From contig NZ_CP009556.1 of NCBI RefSeq assembly GCF_000959365.1, positions 1,736,001 through 1,800,000 on the forward strand: a stretch of DNA of 64,000 nucleotides. Reading direction: 5' to 3'. This DNA is from Burkholderia oklahomensis C6786. GTDB taxonomy: Bacteria > Pseudomonadota > Gammaproteobacteria > Burkholderiales > Burkholderiaceae. The position numbers and the translations under genes were made by a program. Of this stretch, positions 18,220-27,184 are shown piece by piece. The notes under the pieces were generated by a model, which saw nothing but the letters and a program-made list of their open reading frames with translations, ran no database searches and was not told where the DNA came from. How positions within the stretch are numbered: position 1 is the first letter of the stretch; every line of letters begins with the position of its first letter.

Positions 18220-18573
18220 ATGGAATTCGTCGAGATCGAGCGCCGGCGCGTGAGCGTCGCGGAGTCGAACGAAATCGACGGCGCGGCGCTGATCACCGAG
18301 GTGACGTCGGAGACGCGCGCCGCGGCCGACGCCGCGCCGCGCGATCAGGCGCCGCCGCTCACGCTGTACGGCGCGTATCAGCAGGGCTTCGCCGACTATC
18401 TCGCGGGCCGGTCGAATCCGTATCGGATCGGCAGCCGTTTTGCCGGCATCTGGCACGAAGGGCACGCGGAGGCCGCGTCGAACGACGCGCTCGATTTCGC
18501 GACGCGCGCGCGGGCCTGCTGGGGCGCACGCGCGGCGGCGAACCCGATCGCGTTCTTCCGCCGGCGCCGCTAG
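18220..18573 (+). CDS. Small protein with ribosome-modulation-factor-like motif
   Basis: The 117-residue protein starts at ATG 18220, preceded by CAGGGAGCTTC; longer upstream in-frame starts lack a ribosome site and are Arg/Ala low complexity. Residues about 52-88 read AYQQGFADYLAGRSNPY ... IWHEGHAEA, resembling the RMF pattern (AYxxGYxAGxxGRSxxxxPY ... W..GW.EA) of stationary-phase ribosome modulation factor (PF04957). RMF proper is about 55 residues, so this is a longer relative or an independent family. No membrane or signal segment is present. Function is not established. Confidence 0.55.
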   Translation: MEFVEIERRRVSVAESNEIDGAALITEVTSETRAAADAAPRDQAPPLTLYGAYQQGFADYLAGRSNPYRIGSRFAGIWHEGHAEAASNDALDFATRARACWGARAAANPIAFFRRRR

Positions 18574-18634
18574 GACCTGCCATTGGCGTGAACAGGCGCG
18601 AGGCGTGCGCCGACGCGCGCGGCGCGCCGGCCGC

Positions 18635-19276
18635 TCAGCCGAGCGCGCCGCCCGGCGGCAAGCCGGCGAGCGCATGCGCGCGCATCACCTTCCTATACCA
18701 CAGCGTCCACATCATCAGCGCGCCGTAGATGCCGTAACCGACGAACGGCGCGACCACGAGCGCGCGCTCGACCGGCCAATTCCAGATGATCCACGCGCGC
18801 AGCAGGTTCTCGGCGACGAGGCCGCCGCCCCACACGAGCGTCATCAGCCGCATCGACGACACGAACGCCGGCCGTTCCGCCCAGAGCTGATCGAGCCGAG
18901 CGCCGCCGTCGTGCGCCTCGCGCGCGACCGTCGCCCGCGCGAGATGGAACACGAGCGGCTTTTGCAGCGCGAGCGACACGAGGAACGCGACGCCGATCGC
19001 GCCGGACGCGAGCGATTCGCGCATCAGCAGCATCCGCGGGCTGCCGCCCGCGAGCGCGGCGGCGATCGACAGCACGATGCCGAGCAGCACGAGCGCGGAC
19101 AGCGCGTCGACCCGCCTGAAGCGCGCGAGCTCGAGCGCGCTCCAGACGAGCGGCGGCACGGCGGACGCGATCAGGCCGCCCGTCTCGCCCCAATACGGCA
19201 CCGCGGCGCGATACGCGGCCCAGGGCAGCAGCAGGTTCACCGTCAATTCGGCGAGAAGACCGGGGCGTATTTTCAT
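18635..19276 (-). CDS. VC0807-like integral membrane protein
   Basis: The 213-residue protein starts at ATG 19276 (MKIRPGLLAELTVNLLLPWAAY). About six hydrophobic segments follow, with LPWAAYRAAVPYWGETGGLIASAVPP near the start and RKVMRAHAL at the end. This pattern matches the VC0807 family of uncharacterised membrane proteins. A longer in-frame start at 19345 is possible but has no clear ribosome site. It stands alone, tail to tail with the RMF-like gene. Confidence 0.65.
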   Translation of the reverse strand: MKIRPGLLAELTVNLLLPWAAYRAAVPYWGETGGLIASAVPPLVWSALELARFRRVDALSALVLLGIVLSIAAALAGGSPRMLLMRESLASGAIGVAFLVSLALQKPLVFHLARATVAREAHDGGARLDQLWAERPAFVSSMRLMTLVWGGGLVAENLLRAWIIWNWPVERALVVAPFVGYGIYGALMMWTLWYRKVMRAHALAGLPPGGALG

Positions 19277-19429
19277 GGCGGCGATGTGGTCCGTTGGATT
19301 GACCGGGGCGCGGTCGGCGCGCGGATCGCATCCGTTTGATTGCACGCGCCTATCATGCCGGATTTCGCCGGCTTCGAGCGCAACGTTCGTTCGGCGCGCC
19401 GGCGTCCGGCGGACGTTCGGCGCGGGCCG

Positions 19430-20821
19430 CTACGCAGGCTTGCCCGATGCCCGGCGCGCGAAGAAATCGAGCGCGTGCTGGCGCGTCGTCATCGGCGCGA
19501 GGCTCGCGGCCGGATCGCGCCCGTCGCGCCGCGACGTGCCCGTCACGAGGCTTTTCTGGAGATCGTTGAGGGGAGCGGTGGGCGGCGGATGAACGAAGTC
19601 CAGGGCGGGCGCGCCGATCGCAGGCAGATCGGTGCGCGGCGTGTCGCGCGTGAAGAGCTGCGCGAGCGTCGGCGCGTTCGCGATCCGCGCGCTCTTCAGC
19701 ATCTTGTCGGGCGGGATGTCGAGCCAGTCGCGCAGCGTCGCGAGGATCGACGTATGGTCGTACGGGACCGCGGTCGGCGAGCGGAACACGGTGCCCGCCT
19801 CGATGTACGGCGACACGACGACGGCCGGCACGCGCACGCCGAAGCGGTAGAAGCCGAATGTCTCGTCGCCGGGGTTGCTCGCGGCGTCGGGCGGCGTCGC
19901 GTTCGCGGGCGGCAGGGCATGATCGAAGCAGCCGCCGTGCTCGTCGTAGGTCACGATGAGCAGCGTGCGGGGCCAGCCGGGCGACGCGCTGACCGCCGTC
20001 CAGATGTCGTGCAGGAACTTGTCGCCCGCGCGCACGTCGTGCGGCGGATGCTGGTCGTTCGGCTCGAACAGGAAGCTCGGCTCGATGAACGCGTATTGCG
20101 GCAGCGCGTCGTGCCTGCACGCGGCGACGAAGTCCGCGAAATGCTTGAAATGATCGGCCATCGCGTCGGCCCACAGCGTCGGAAACATCGTGTGCGTCAG
20201 CGACGGCGTGACGATCGTGTCGCTGTACACCGCCCAGCTCGCGCCGATCGACGTCAGCACGTCGAAGATCGTCGGCACGTTCCATTCGAGCGGATCGGGC
20301 ATCGCGCCGTTGTTCACGTGTCCGTTCGACGTGCCCGCGTGCGCGAACGCGCGGTTCGGCCAGGTCTGGCTCGGCACCGGCGCGAACCACGCGTCGGACA
20401 CCGCGTACGCGCGCGCGAGCGCCGTCAGCGTCGGCAGCTGCGCGGTGCTGTGGCATTGCATCACGTGGCTCGGATCGGTCGTCTGCGTCGTTTCGTAATT
20501 GACGACGAAGCCTTGCATCGGCGGCCACGGCGCGTTCGCGTCGTTCGGGCCGAGGATCTGGCTCGTCACGTTGACGAAGGTCTCCTGCGGATCGGGGATC
20601 ACGCTGTTCGCGGCTTCCCGCGTGACGGGGATCGCCTTGCCGGCCTTCGACGGATTCGACATCTCGGGCTTCAGGCCGTCGAACTGCGGCGAGCTGCGCG
20701 CGGGCAGCACGTGCGCGGGTTGCGTGCCGGGCGGATAGAGCCAGCCGAGCATCGTGTCGAACGAGCGGTTCTCGAACATCACGACGACGACGTGCCCGAC
20801 GTTTTCAAGGATCTTCGCCAC
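19430..20821 (-). CDS. AcpA/phospholipase C-type phosphoesterase (alkaline phosphatase superfamily)
   Basis: The 463-residue protein starts at GTG 20821, chosen because AAGGAGAAG lies 6 nt upstream and homologous sequence begins here (VAKILENVGHVVVVMFENRSFD). Metal-site motifs of the PF04185 phosphoesterase family are present: MFENRSFDTMLGW, then TYDEHGGCFDH and the YDHTSILATL end motif. Relatives include acid phosphatase AcpA and bacterial phospholipases C. No Sec or Tat signal peptide is visible with this start, unlike secreted PLCs, so location is uncertain. The substrate is probably a phosphate monoester or diester. Confidence 0.85.
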   Translation of the reverse strand: MAKILENVGHVVVVMFENRSFDTMLGWLYPPGTQPAHVLPARSSPQFDGLKPEMSNPSKAGKAIPVTREAANSVIPDPQETFVNVTSQILGPNDANAPWPPMQGFVVNYETTQTTDPSHVMQCHSTAQLPTLTALARAYAVSDAWFAPVPSQTWPNRAFAHAGTSNGHVNNGAMPDPLEWNVPTIFDVLTSIGASWAVYSDTIVTPSLTHTMFPTLWADAMADHFKHFADFVAACRHDALPQYAFIEPSFLFEPNDQHPPHDVRAGDKFLHDIWTAVSASPGWPRTLLIVTYDEHGGCFDHALPPANATPPDAASNPGDETFGFYRFGVRVPAVVVSPYIEAGTVFRSPTAVPYDHTSILATLRDWLDIPPDKMLKSARIANAPTLAQLFTRDTPRTDLPAIGAPALDFVHPPPTAPLNDLQKSLVTGTSRRDGRDPAASLAPMTTRQHALDFFARRASGKPA

Positions 20822-21190
20822 GATCTTCTCCTTCTTATGCGCAAACGGCGTCGCGGAAGCGTGCTGCCGGACGCGGGCGACGGGCCCCGTGCACCGCGCG
20901 GCGGTCGACGTCCGGGCGTCGATCCGGGGCGGCGCGTGTCGCGCCGCTTGTTGTGCATCCCTTGTGCTTCCGTGGTGCTGCCGAGCGGAAATATGGATTA
21001 GGTATATCCGATATTTCGGGAAAAACAAGGCGCGGGGCGGGCGGCGCGGCTTGCGTGCGCGTTGCCGCGGGTGGGTGCGGGAGCCTGGCGCGGGCGCTCG
21101 ATCCGGCGGCGCGGCGTCCGCGTTGCAGCGGCGAGCGTCGTCTTCAGCGTTCGCCGGCCGCCGAAGCGCCGGCCGCCGGAGCGCCGGCCG
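20822..21190. other. Gap upstream of the phosphoesterase gene
   Basis: The segment at 20985-21035 is AT rich (around GGTATATCCGATATTTCGG) and is the likely promoter region for the minus-strand phosphoesterase gene. The rest is GC rich, with an imperfect GCCGGCCGCCGAAGC-type repeat near 21155-21190. No gene was recognised. Confidence 0.4.
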
Positions 21191-21693
21191 TCAAAAACCC
21201 TCGATATTCACGTCCGGCCGCGCCGAACGCACCGCGTCGATCAGCGCGACGAACAGCGCCGAATCCTCGGCGTCGGTGATCTTCGTGTTCCGAAACTCGA
21301 CGAAATTCCAGCGCCGATCGGCGGCGGGCGCGAGCGTCATCGACAGACCGTTCTGGCGATAACCGCGCAGCCGCCGGATCGATTCGACCTCGCGCAGCGC
21401 GAAGCGGCGCTGGCGCTGGCGCGTGTCGACGTTCGCGAGCCGTATCGTGCCCGCCGTCCGATCGATCTCGACGCGCTGCATCGCGCCGAAGCGTCCGATC
21501 GCGCACGCGTACGCGGTGATCGCCGCCTGCCGCCGATCACCGCGGCCCACGACAGCAAGCCCGCCTTGAAGTGCTGCTGCGTCGCGACGACGCCGCCCAC
21601 GACCGCCGCGATCGCAGTGACGATCACGACGAGGTCCGCGCCGCTCGTGAACGAGCGGACATCGTGCGGTTCCCGGCTGAATCCGGTCGTCAT
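21191..21693 (-). pseudogene. Small membrane-anchored protein gene split by a frameshift
   Basis: From ATG 21693 the reading frame gives MTTGFSREPHDVRSFTSGAD, a membrane segment (LVVIVTAIAAVVGGVVATQ) and then FKAGLLSWAAVIGG, after which it turns into Arg-rich nonsense. At the same place (about 21530-21550) another frame opens that reads as a normal globular protein (RRFALREVESIRRLRGYRQ ... ALIDAVRSARPDVNIEGF) to a stop at 21191. The distance from ATG to stop is 503 bp, so one extra base would restore a single frame of about 167 residues. This may be a real frameshift, a sequencing error, or two overlapping genes with a GTG start at 21550. The family was not recognised. Confidence 0.55.
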
Positions 21694-21713
21694 GTCGCAG
21701 CGGGGGCGCGCGC

Positions 21714-22049
21714 CTACCGACGCTTGCGCCGCAGCCGCGCGAGCGCCTGCCACGCGCAGCCGGCCGTCGTGCCCGCGATGCCGAGCTCCACGACGCACAC
21801 GCCGAACCAGAAGCCGGGCGGCATCTCGCCGGAGTCGGGCGGGTACGGCGGCGCGAGCAGCGCGCACGCGGTGCCCGCGACGATCAGCGCGGCGCACGCG
21901 AGCCAATACCCTCGCCCGCGCGCGTGCCTGAACGCGGCGTACAGCGCCCAGCCGAGGCCGAACAGATACAGCGCCGCCAGCGTGCCGAGTCCGATCCAGT
22001 CGGCGAAAGGCGTCGCGCCGGCGGCGGCGAGCGTGGCGGGGGCGGTCAT
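21714..22049 (-). CDS. Small three- to four-helix membrane protein, unknown function
   Basis: The 111-residue protein has hydrophobic segments near 20-40 (LGTLAALYLFGLGWALYAAF), 48-66 (YWLACAALIVAGTACALLA) and 79-100 (FWFGVCVVELGIAGTTAGC), ending in a basic tail RLRRKRR. It lies 20 bp upstream of the frameshifted gene on the same strand, so the two may share a transcript. No family was recognised. Confidence 0.6.
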   Translation of the reverse strand: MTAPATLAAAGATPFADWIGLGTLAALYLFGLGWALYAAFRHARGRGYWLACAALIVAGTACALLAPPYPPDSGEMPPGFWFGVCVVELGIAGTTAGCAWQALARLRRKRR

Positions 22050-22221
22050 CGAATCGGCACCTCTTCGTGTCGGAAAAGTCGGAAACGGCCGGCTATCTTA
22101 ACGAATCGCGCCGAACGCGCACAGGTTGCGCACGTCGTCCCTGTCCGAAGCGGGGCTGCGCCAGCGCAATTCGCACGGACTGTCTAGAATCGACGTTTTC
22201 CGACCCACGAGGTACAGCACG

Positions 22222-23412
22222 ATGAAATCGGAGTTCGAAGCACCCGCATCCTCGGCATCCGCCGCAACGGACGATGCCGCGCTCGCCGAGCGGCTCGATC
22301 GCGTGCTCGCGACGGCGCTGGCCGAGCGGCGCGTCGTCGGCGCGGTCGCGCTCGTCGCGCGGCACGGCGAAGTCGTCTACCGGCGCGCGCACGGCTTCGC
22401 GGAGCGTGAAACGCGGCGGCCGATGCGCGAGGAAACGCTGTTCCGCCTGTCGTCGATCACGAAGCCGATCGTGACCGCCGCGGTGCTGCGCCTCGTCGCC
22501 GACGGCCGGATCGCGCTCGACGCGCCGATCACGCGCTGGCTGCCCGCGTTCGCGCCGAAGCTGCCCGACGGCCGCGCACCCGCGCTCACCGTGCATCGAT
22601 TGCTGACGCACACGGCGGGACTGAGCTACTGGCTGCTCGAAGAGCCGGGCTCGATCTATCACACGCTCGGCATCTCGGACGGGATCGATCTCGTCGACTT
22701 CGATCTCGCGGAGAACCTGCGGCGCATCGCGGCCGCGCCGCTCGCGTTCGAGCCCGGCAGCGCGTGGCGCTATTCGCTCTCGCTCGACGTGCTCGGCGCG
22801 GCGATCGAGCGCGTGACGGGGCTCGCGCTGCCCGACGCGGTCGCGCAGCTCGTCACGTCGCCGCTCGGGATGCGCGATACGGGCTTCGTCGCGTCCGATC
22901 CCGCCCGCTTCGCGGCGGCGTATGCGAACGCCGCGCCGGAGCCCGCGCGGATCACCGACAACCTCGACGTGCCGCTGCCCGAGGGGCACGGCGTCGCGGT
23001 GCGCTTCGCGCCGTCGCGCGTGTTCGACGCGTCGGCGTTTCCGTCGGGCGGCGCGGGCATGTACGGCAGCGCCGACGACGTGCTGCGCCTGCTCGAGACG
23101 ATTCGCACGGGCGGCGACGGATTCCTGCCGGCGGCGCTCGTCGCGGCGATGCGCACCGATCACACCGGGCCCGCCGCCGAGACGTGCGGGCCCGGCTGGG
23201 GCTTCGGCTACGGCGGCGCGGTGCTGTCCGATCCGGCGCTTGCGCAGTCGCCGCAAAGCGCGGGCACGATGCAATGGGGCGGCGTCTACGGGCATTCGTG
23301 GTTCGTCGACGCGGCGCGCGGCCTGACCGTGCTGCTGATGACGAACACCGCGTATGAAGGGATGTCGGGGCCGTTGACGGTCGAGGTCCGCGACGCGGTT
23401 TATCGCGCGTGA
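22222..23412 (+). CDS. Serine beta-lactamase-like hydrolase (class C / PBP4* family)
   Basis: The 396-residue protein starts at ATG 22222 with GAGG about 9 nt upstream. The SxxK nucleophile motif is S78-I-T-K81 (FRLSSITKPIVTAAVL), the Tyr motif is WRYSLSLDVLGAAIERVTG, and the late box is GVYGHSWFVD. This is the PF00144 fold shared by AmpC, D-aminopeptidases and esterases of family VIII. There is no clear signal peptide: the first 30 residues are acidic and Ala rich, so a cytoplasmic esterase or peptidase is more likely than a secreted beta-lactamase. Confidence 0.82.
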   Translation: MKSEFEAPASSASAATDDAALAERLDRVLATALAERRVVGAVALVARHGEVVYRRAHGFAERETRRPMREETLFRLSSITKPIVTAAVLRLVADGRIALDAPITRWLPAFAPKLPDGRAPALTVHRLLTHTAGLSYWLLEEPGSIYHTLGISDGIDLVDFDLAENLRRIAAAPLAFEPGSAWRYSLSLDVLGAAIERVTGLALPDAVAQLVTSPLGMRDTGFVASDPARFAAAYANAAPEPARITDNLDVPLPEGHGVAVRFAPSRVFDASAFPSGGAGMYGSADDVLRLLETIRTGGDGFLPAALVAAMRTDHTGPAAETCGPGWGFGYGGAVLSDPALAQSPQSAGTMQWGGVYGHSWFVDAARGLTVLLMTNTAYEGMSGPLTVEVRDAVYRA

Positions 23413-23832
23413 CAGGCGGGCCGGTGCGGCGTTTGCGCGGCGCGAGGAAGACGTCGCGCGGCGTCGCGCCGGGCGTCGCGTGACGGTGCGGCGACGGACG
23501 CGCGCCGAGCGGGGATCCGGCGGGGCGCGATCGCACGCGTCGTGCGCGGGCCTGCCCTGCGCACCGACACGCAAGACGCCCAAGACGCCCAAGACGCCCA
23601 AGACGCCCAAGACGCCCAAGACGCCCAAGACGCCCAAGACGCGCGACATCGCCGATCGCTTCTTTCTCGCGGCCGAGCCGATGCGCGCGCGCGTGCGGCC
23701 GGCGCGCGGCATCGACGCCGATCGGGCCGAGCGAAAGGCGCTTCGTCCCGCGACAATTTCAGCCGCCGAGAATGCCGGCGATGACGTCGCCATCCCGTGA
23801 CGTGCGCGCCCCGCGCGCGACGCGGCCACCGG
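23413..23832. other. Gap between convergent genes, holds a 9-bp repeat array
   Basis: The 420-bp gap lies between the hydrolase stop and the BCCT carrier stop. Apart from the repeat at 23572-23643 it shows only Arg-rich shadow frames. No hairpin with a T run was found. Confidence 0.4.
23572..23643. repeat. Eight copies of a 9-bp tandem repeat (CAAGACGCC)
   Basis: Seven perfect CAAGACGCC units and a last CAAGACGCG are joined without gaps. The unit length is a multiple of three, so overlapping frames stay open (KTP or QDA repeats), but nothing suggests translation. It is a typical variable-number locus. Confidence 0.95.
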
Positions 23833-25863
23833 CTACTGCGCCTGCCCGTCCGGCCCCGCATGCTCGGGCGCGCGGTTCAGCAGATGCGTGCGCGTATCCG
23901 CCGCGAGCGACACGTAGCGCTCGTACTGCCGCAGCACGTCGGCGATGATCTCGTCGCCGCGCAGATACTCGATGTCGTAGCCGAGCCGCCCGTCGGCGAA
24001 GAACGTCAGCACTTCGTACACGTGCTCGCGCTGCGCCTCGGGCTCGGCCGCCTCGCGAATCCGGAACGCGGGCGCGGACTTGCGCGACACCCGCGCGCCG
24101 TACACGAAGTCGCGCTGCGCGGGCGCGGGCACCGTGAGGCGCACCGCATCGTCGTCGTCGCGCGCGACGTGCGCGTCGACGCCGCTCGCCTTCAATTCGT
24201 CCGCGACCTTGCGCAGCGCGGGCTCGACCGTCTCCGCGACGAACTGCCGGGCTTCGGCGTCGGTCGTCTGCCGCAGGATCTGCGACAGGCGGTGGCGCCA
24301 GTGCTGGCCGGTCCAGAAGTTCGTCGCGGGCGCCATGTCCTGCGAGTAGTGCGCGTGGTCGGCCTTCAGGCCGCGCCAGAGCCCGTAGCAGAGCGCGAGC
24401 ATCACGAGCGCGACGGGCAGCGCGGCGACGAGCGTCAGCGCCTGTAGCGCCTTCAGCCCGCCCGCGACGAGCAGCACCGACGCCGTCACGCCGAGCACGG
24501 CCGCCCAGAAGAGCCGCTGCCAGACGGGCGAATGCGCGGCGCCGCGCGTCGCGATCGCGTCGATCACGAACGCGCCCGAATCGGCCGACGTCACGAAGAA
24601 CACCGCGATCAGCACGATCGCCGCGAGCGACAGCAACTGCGTGAGCGGCAGGTAATCGAAGAAGCGGAACAGCAGCGCGTCGACGTTGGTCGCGGTCTGC
24701 GCGAGCGCGCCCGCGGCCGCGTGCGTGTCGATCCAGATCGCGCTGTTGCCGAACGCGGTCATCCAGACGAGATTGAACGCGGTCGGCACGAGCAGCACGC
24801 CGATCACGAACTCGCGGATCGTGCGGCCGCGCGAGATGCGCGCGATGAACATCCCGACGAACGGCGACCACGACACCCACCACGCCCAGTAGAGCAGCGT
24901 CCAGCCGCCGAACCAGCCTTTTTCGTTTGGCGTTTCGTACGCGTACGTGCGAAACGACAGCGACACGAGCTTCGACAGATACTCGCCGATGTTGTCGCCC
25001 ATCGCGCGCAGCAGGAACGACGTCGGTCCCGCGATGACGACGAACGCGAGCAGCGCGAACGCGAGCATCAGGTTCAGCTCGGACAGCCGGCGCACGCCCT
25101 TGTCGAGCCCGCTCGCGGCCGACAGCCCGGCCAGCGCGACGACGACCGCGACGAGGCCGACGCGGAACGTGTCGCTGTCGGTGTTCCAGCCGGCGACCGT
25201 ATGCAGGCCCGCGCTCAGCTGCAGCACGCCGTAGCCGAGCGTCACCGCGATCCCGGCGACCGTGCCGACGAGCGCGAACGCGTCGACCGTGTGGCCGATC
25301 CAGCCGTTCACGCCTTCGCGCAGCACCGGATAGAGGCCCGAGCGCAGCGTGAGCGGCAGGTTGTAGCGAAAGCCGAAGTACGCGAGCACGAGCCCCATCA
25401 CGCCGTAGGTCGCCCACGCGTGCAGCCCCCAGTGGAAGAACGACATCAGCATCGCCTCCTGAGCGGCGGCGGGCGTGCCGCCTGCGGCCGTCGGCGGCGA
25501 CAGGTAGTGCTGGATCGGCTCGCCGACGCCGAAGTACATGAGGCCGATGCCCATGCCGGCCGCGAACAGCATCGCGGTCCACGACACGAAGCTGAATTCG
25601 GGCTCGGCGTCGTCGGGCCCGAGCTTGATGTTGCCGAAGCGGCTTGCCGCGATCAGCACGAGGAAGATCAGGAAGGTCGTGATCGCGAGCACGTAGAACC
25701 AGTCGAAACGCTCGATGATCCATTGCTGGCCGGCGCCGAAGAGCGCGCCCGCTTCGTTCGGCCGCAGCGCGCAGACGGCGAGGAGCGCGCCGATCACGGC
25801 GAGTGACGGCACGACGACTTGCGGCTTGAGCGTCGTGCGCGGCGTAGGTCGGGATGAGGGCAT
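23833..25863 (-). CDS. betT: BCCT-family betaine/choline transporter (BetT-like)
   Basis: This 676-residue protein has twelve membrane helices and the BCCT landmarks GMGIGLMYFGVGEPIQHY and the aromatic box YWAWWVSWSPFVGMFIARISRG. Residues from about 510 form a long cytoplasmic tail, as in osmosensing BetT proteins of Pseudomonas and E. coli. It would import choline, betaine or carnitine with H+ or Na+ for osmoprotection or catabolism. No bet genes are adjacent, so the substrate assignment rests on family and length only. Confidence 0.88.
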   Translation of the reverse strand: MPSSRPTPRTTLKPQVVVPSLAVIGALLAVCALRPNEAGALFGAGQQWIIERFDWFYVLAITTFLIFLVLIAASRFGNIKLGPDDAEPEFSFVSWTAMLFAAGMGIGLMYFGVGEPIQHYLSPPTAAGGTPAAAQEAMLMSFFHWGLHAWATYGVMGLVLAYFGFRYNLPLTLRSGLYPVLREGVNGWIGHTVDAFALVGTVAGIAVTLGYGVLQLSAGLHTVAGWNTDSDTFRVGLVAVVVALAGLSAASGLDKGVRRLSELNLMLAFALLAFVVIAGPTSFLLRAMGDNIGEYLSKLVSLSFRTYAYETPNEKGWFGGWTLLYWAWWVSWSPFVGMFIARISRGRTIREFVIGVLLVPTAFNLVWMTAFGNSAIWIDTHAAAGALAQTATNVDALLFRFFDYLPLTQLLSLAAIVLIAVFFVTSADSGAFVIDAIATRGAAHSPVWQRLFWAAVLGVTASVLLVAGGLKALQALTLVAALPVALVMLALCYGLWRGLKADHAHYSQDMAPATNFWTGQHWRHRLSQILRQTTDAEARQFVAETVEPALRKVADELKASGVDAHVARDDDDAVRLTVPAPAQRDFVYGARVSRKSAPAFRIREAAEPEAQREHVYEVLTFFADGRLGYDIEYLRGDEIIADVLRQYERYVSLAADTRTHLLNRAPEHAGPDGQAQ

Positions 25864-26236
25864 AGGCGGATTTCCGGAAAAAGCGGCGTCGCGAGGGCGT
25901 GCGCGTCAGCCGAGGCCGGTGTCGGGACGGCGCGGACGGTCCGGCTGCGGTTGCGGCTGCGGCAACGCGTGCGAAGCGCAGGGTGAAAAAACGGGGCGGC
26001 GAGGATGCAGGCTGAAACTGACGGATTGTAAGCTATTCGGCGAAGTTGCCCGAAAAAGCGGAGGACGGATTGCCGCGGGCGCACCGTATGGCGCGGGTTT
26101 CCGGCGATCGCACGGAGGCAGTGCAAACCCGGATGAAAATTTATTTTTTCCATCTCGCCAATTGTGTAAATTTACTTTCATCGACATCCGCCGCACCGTA
26201 TCCGCCGCACCGTATCCGCCGCACCGTATCCGCCGC
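25864..26236. other. Divergent regulatory region between the BCCT and RpiR genes
   Basis: The region holds an AT-rich block at 26131-26180 and a perfect 10-bp palindrome GTAAATTTAC at 26166-26175, extended on the left to TGTGTAAATTTAC. RpiR-family operators are often AT-rich palindromes with TGTA ends (for example HexR sites), so this is a candidate operator for autoregulation of the regulator at 26237. Confidence 0.45.
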
Positions 26237-26239
26237 ATG
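26188..26239. repeat. 14-bp tandem repeat running into a start codon
   Basis: Three perfect copies of CCGCCGCACCGTAT (26188-26229) are followed by a partial copy CCGCCGCATG that contains the start codon of the RpiR gene. The array fills the place where a Shine-Dalgarno site would be expected and keeps the upstream frame open, so copy number could affect translation or the N-terminus. Confidence 0.9.
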
Positions 26240-27184
26240 CCCAGCTCCAGTTCGACCGCCACGCCGCTCGACGCCGAACCGTCGATCTCCGCTCGCCTCG
26301 CCGCCGCGCTGCCGTCGCTCACGCCGATTCATCGGCGGATGGGCGAGTACGTGCTGGCGAATCCGTTTCGTGCGGCGACGATGCGGATCGACGAGCTCGC
26401 GAACGCGGTCGATGCGTCGATCGCGACCGCGAACCGCTTCGCGCGCGCACTCGGCTTCGACGGCTATCCGGCGCTGCGCGCGGCGCTCGTGCGCGGCTTC
26501 GAGGCGACACTCGCGCCCGTCGAGCGGTTGCGGTCCGCGCAGGAGCGCGAAGCGGGCGCGCGCGGCGGAGAACTGATCGACGCGAGCTTCGAGCAGGCGG
26601 TCGCGAACCTCGAGCGCACGCGAGCGCGGCTCGACCGCGCGAACGTCGAGGCGGCCGTCGACTCGCTGCTCGCCGCGCGCCGGATCTTCATCGTCGGGAT
26701 GGGCGCAAGCGCGTTTCTCGCCGGATTGATGGAGCACGGGCTGTCCGTGTATCGCGACAACGTGCAGTCGCTCGCGCTGCTCGGCGGCCCGACCGACGCC
26801 GCGCGGCGCCTGTTCAGCGCGCGCGGCGACGATCTCGTCGTCGCGATCGCATTTCCGCGCTACGTGTACGACACGATCGAGCTTGCGCGCCGCGCGGCCG
26901 AGCGGGGCGCGCCGGTGCTCGCGATCACCGACGGGCCGGAGTCGCCGGTCGCGTCGTTCGCGACGCGCGCGCTCTACGTGAATGCCGAGCGGCGGCTCGC
27001 GGCGACATCCGAGGCCGCGGTGCTCGCGCTCGTCGAAGCGCTGATCGACGCGGTCGCGCATCGTTCGCAGCGCTCGGCGCGCGCCGCCGCCGAAGTGACC
27101 GAATTCATGCTGCCGTGGCTCGAGGCGCGGGGCGCGACTGCCGCGCCGCTTCGCCCGCCGCGCCGTTCCAGGAAAACCGACTGA
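26237..27184 (+). CDS. RpiR/MurR-family transcriptional regulator
   Basis: From ATG 26237 the protein has 315 residues: an N-terminal HTH_6 domain (LTPIHRRMGEYVLANPFRA, ELANAVDASIATANRFARAL) and a C-terminal SIS sugar-phosphate-binding domain (RRIFIVGMGASAFLAGLMEH ... DLVVAIAFPRYVYDTIELARRAAERG, AITDGPESPVA). SIS-type regulators sense phosphosugars or related ligands. Its stop overlaps the next start (TGATG), so it is translated with the isoaspartyl peptidase and probably controls the run to 36003. The start has no clear ribosome site because of the 14-bp repeats; the frame is open upstream. Confidence 0.9.
   Translation: MPSSSSTATPLDAEPSISARLAAALPSLTPIHRRMGEYVLANPFRAATMRIDELANAVDASIATANRFARALGFDGYPALRAALVRGFEATLAPVERLRSAQEREAGARGGELIDASFEQAVANLERTRARLDRANVEAAVDSLLAARRIFIVGMGASAFLAGLMEHGLSVYRDNVQSLALLGGPTDAARRLFSARGDDLVVAIAFPRYVYDTIELARRAAERGAPVLAITDGPESPVASFATRALYVNAERRLAATSEAAVLALVEALIDAVAHRSQRSARAAAEVTEFMLPWLEARGATAAPLRPPRRSRKTD

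Noticed and set aside
22222..23412. Calling the class C-like protein an antibiotic-resistance beta-lactamase
   Set aside because: It has no signal peptide and the Lys-Thr-Gly box is not clear. An esterase or D-aminopeptidase of the same fold is at least as likely.
23572..23643. Possible CRISPR array
   Set aside because: The units are 9 bp and contiguous, without spacers. It is a simple tandem repeat, as are the arrays at 47744, 50660 and 9840.
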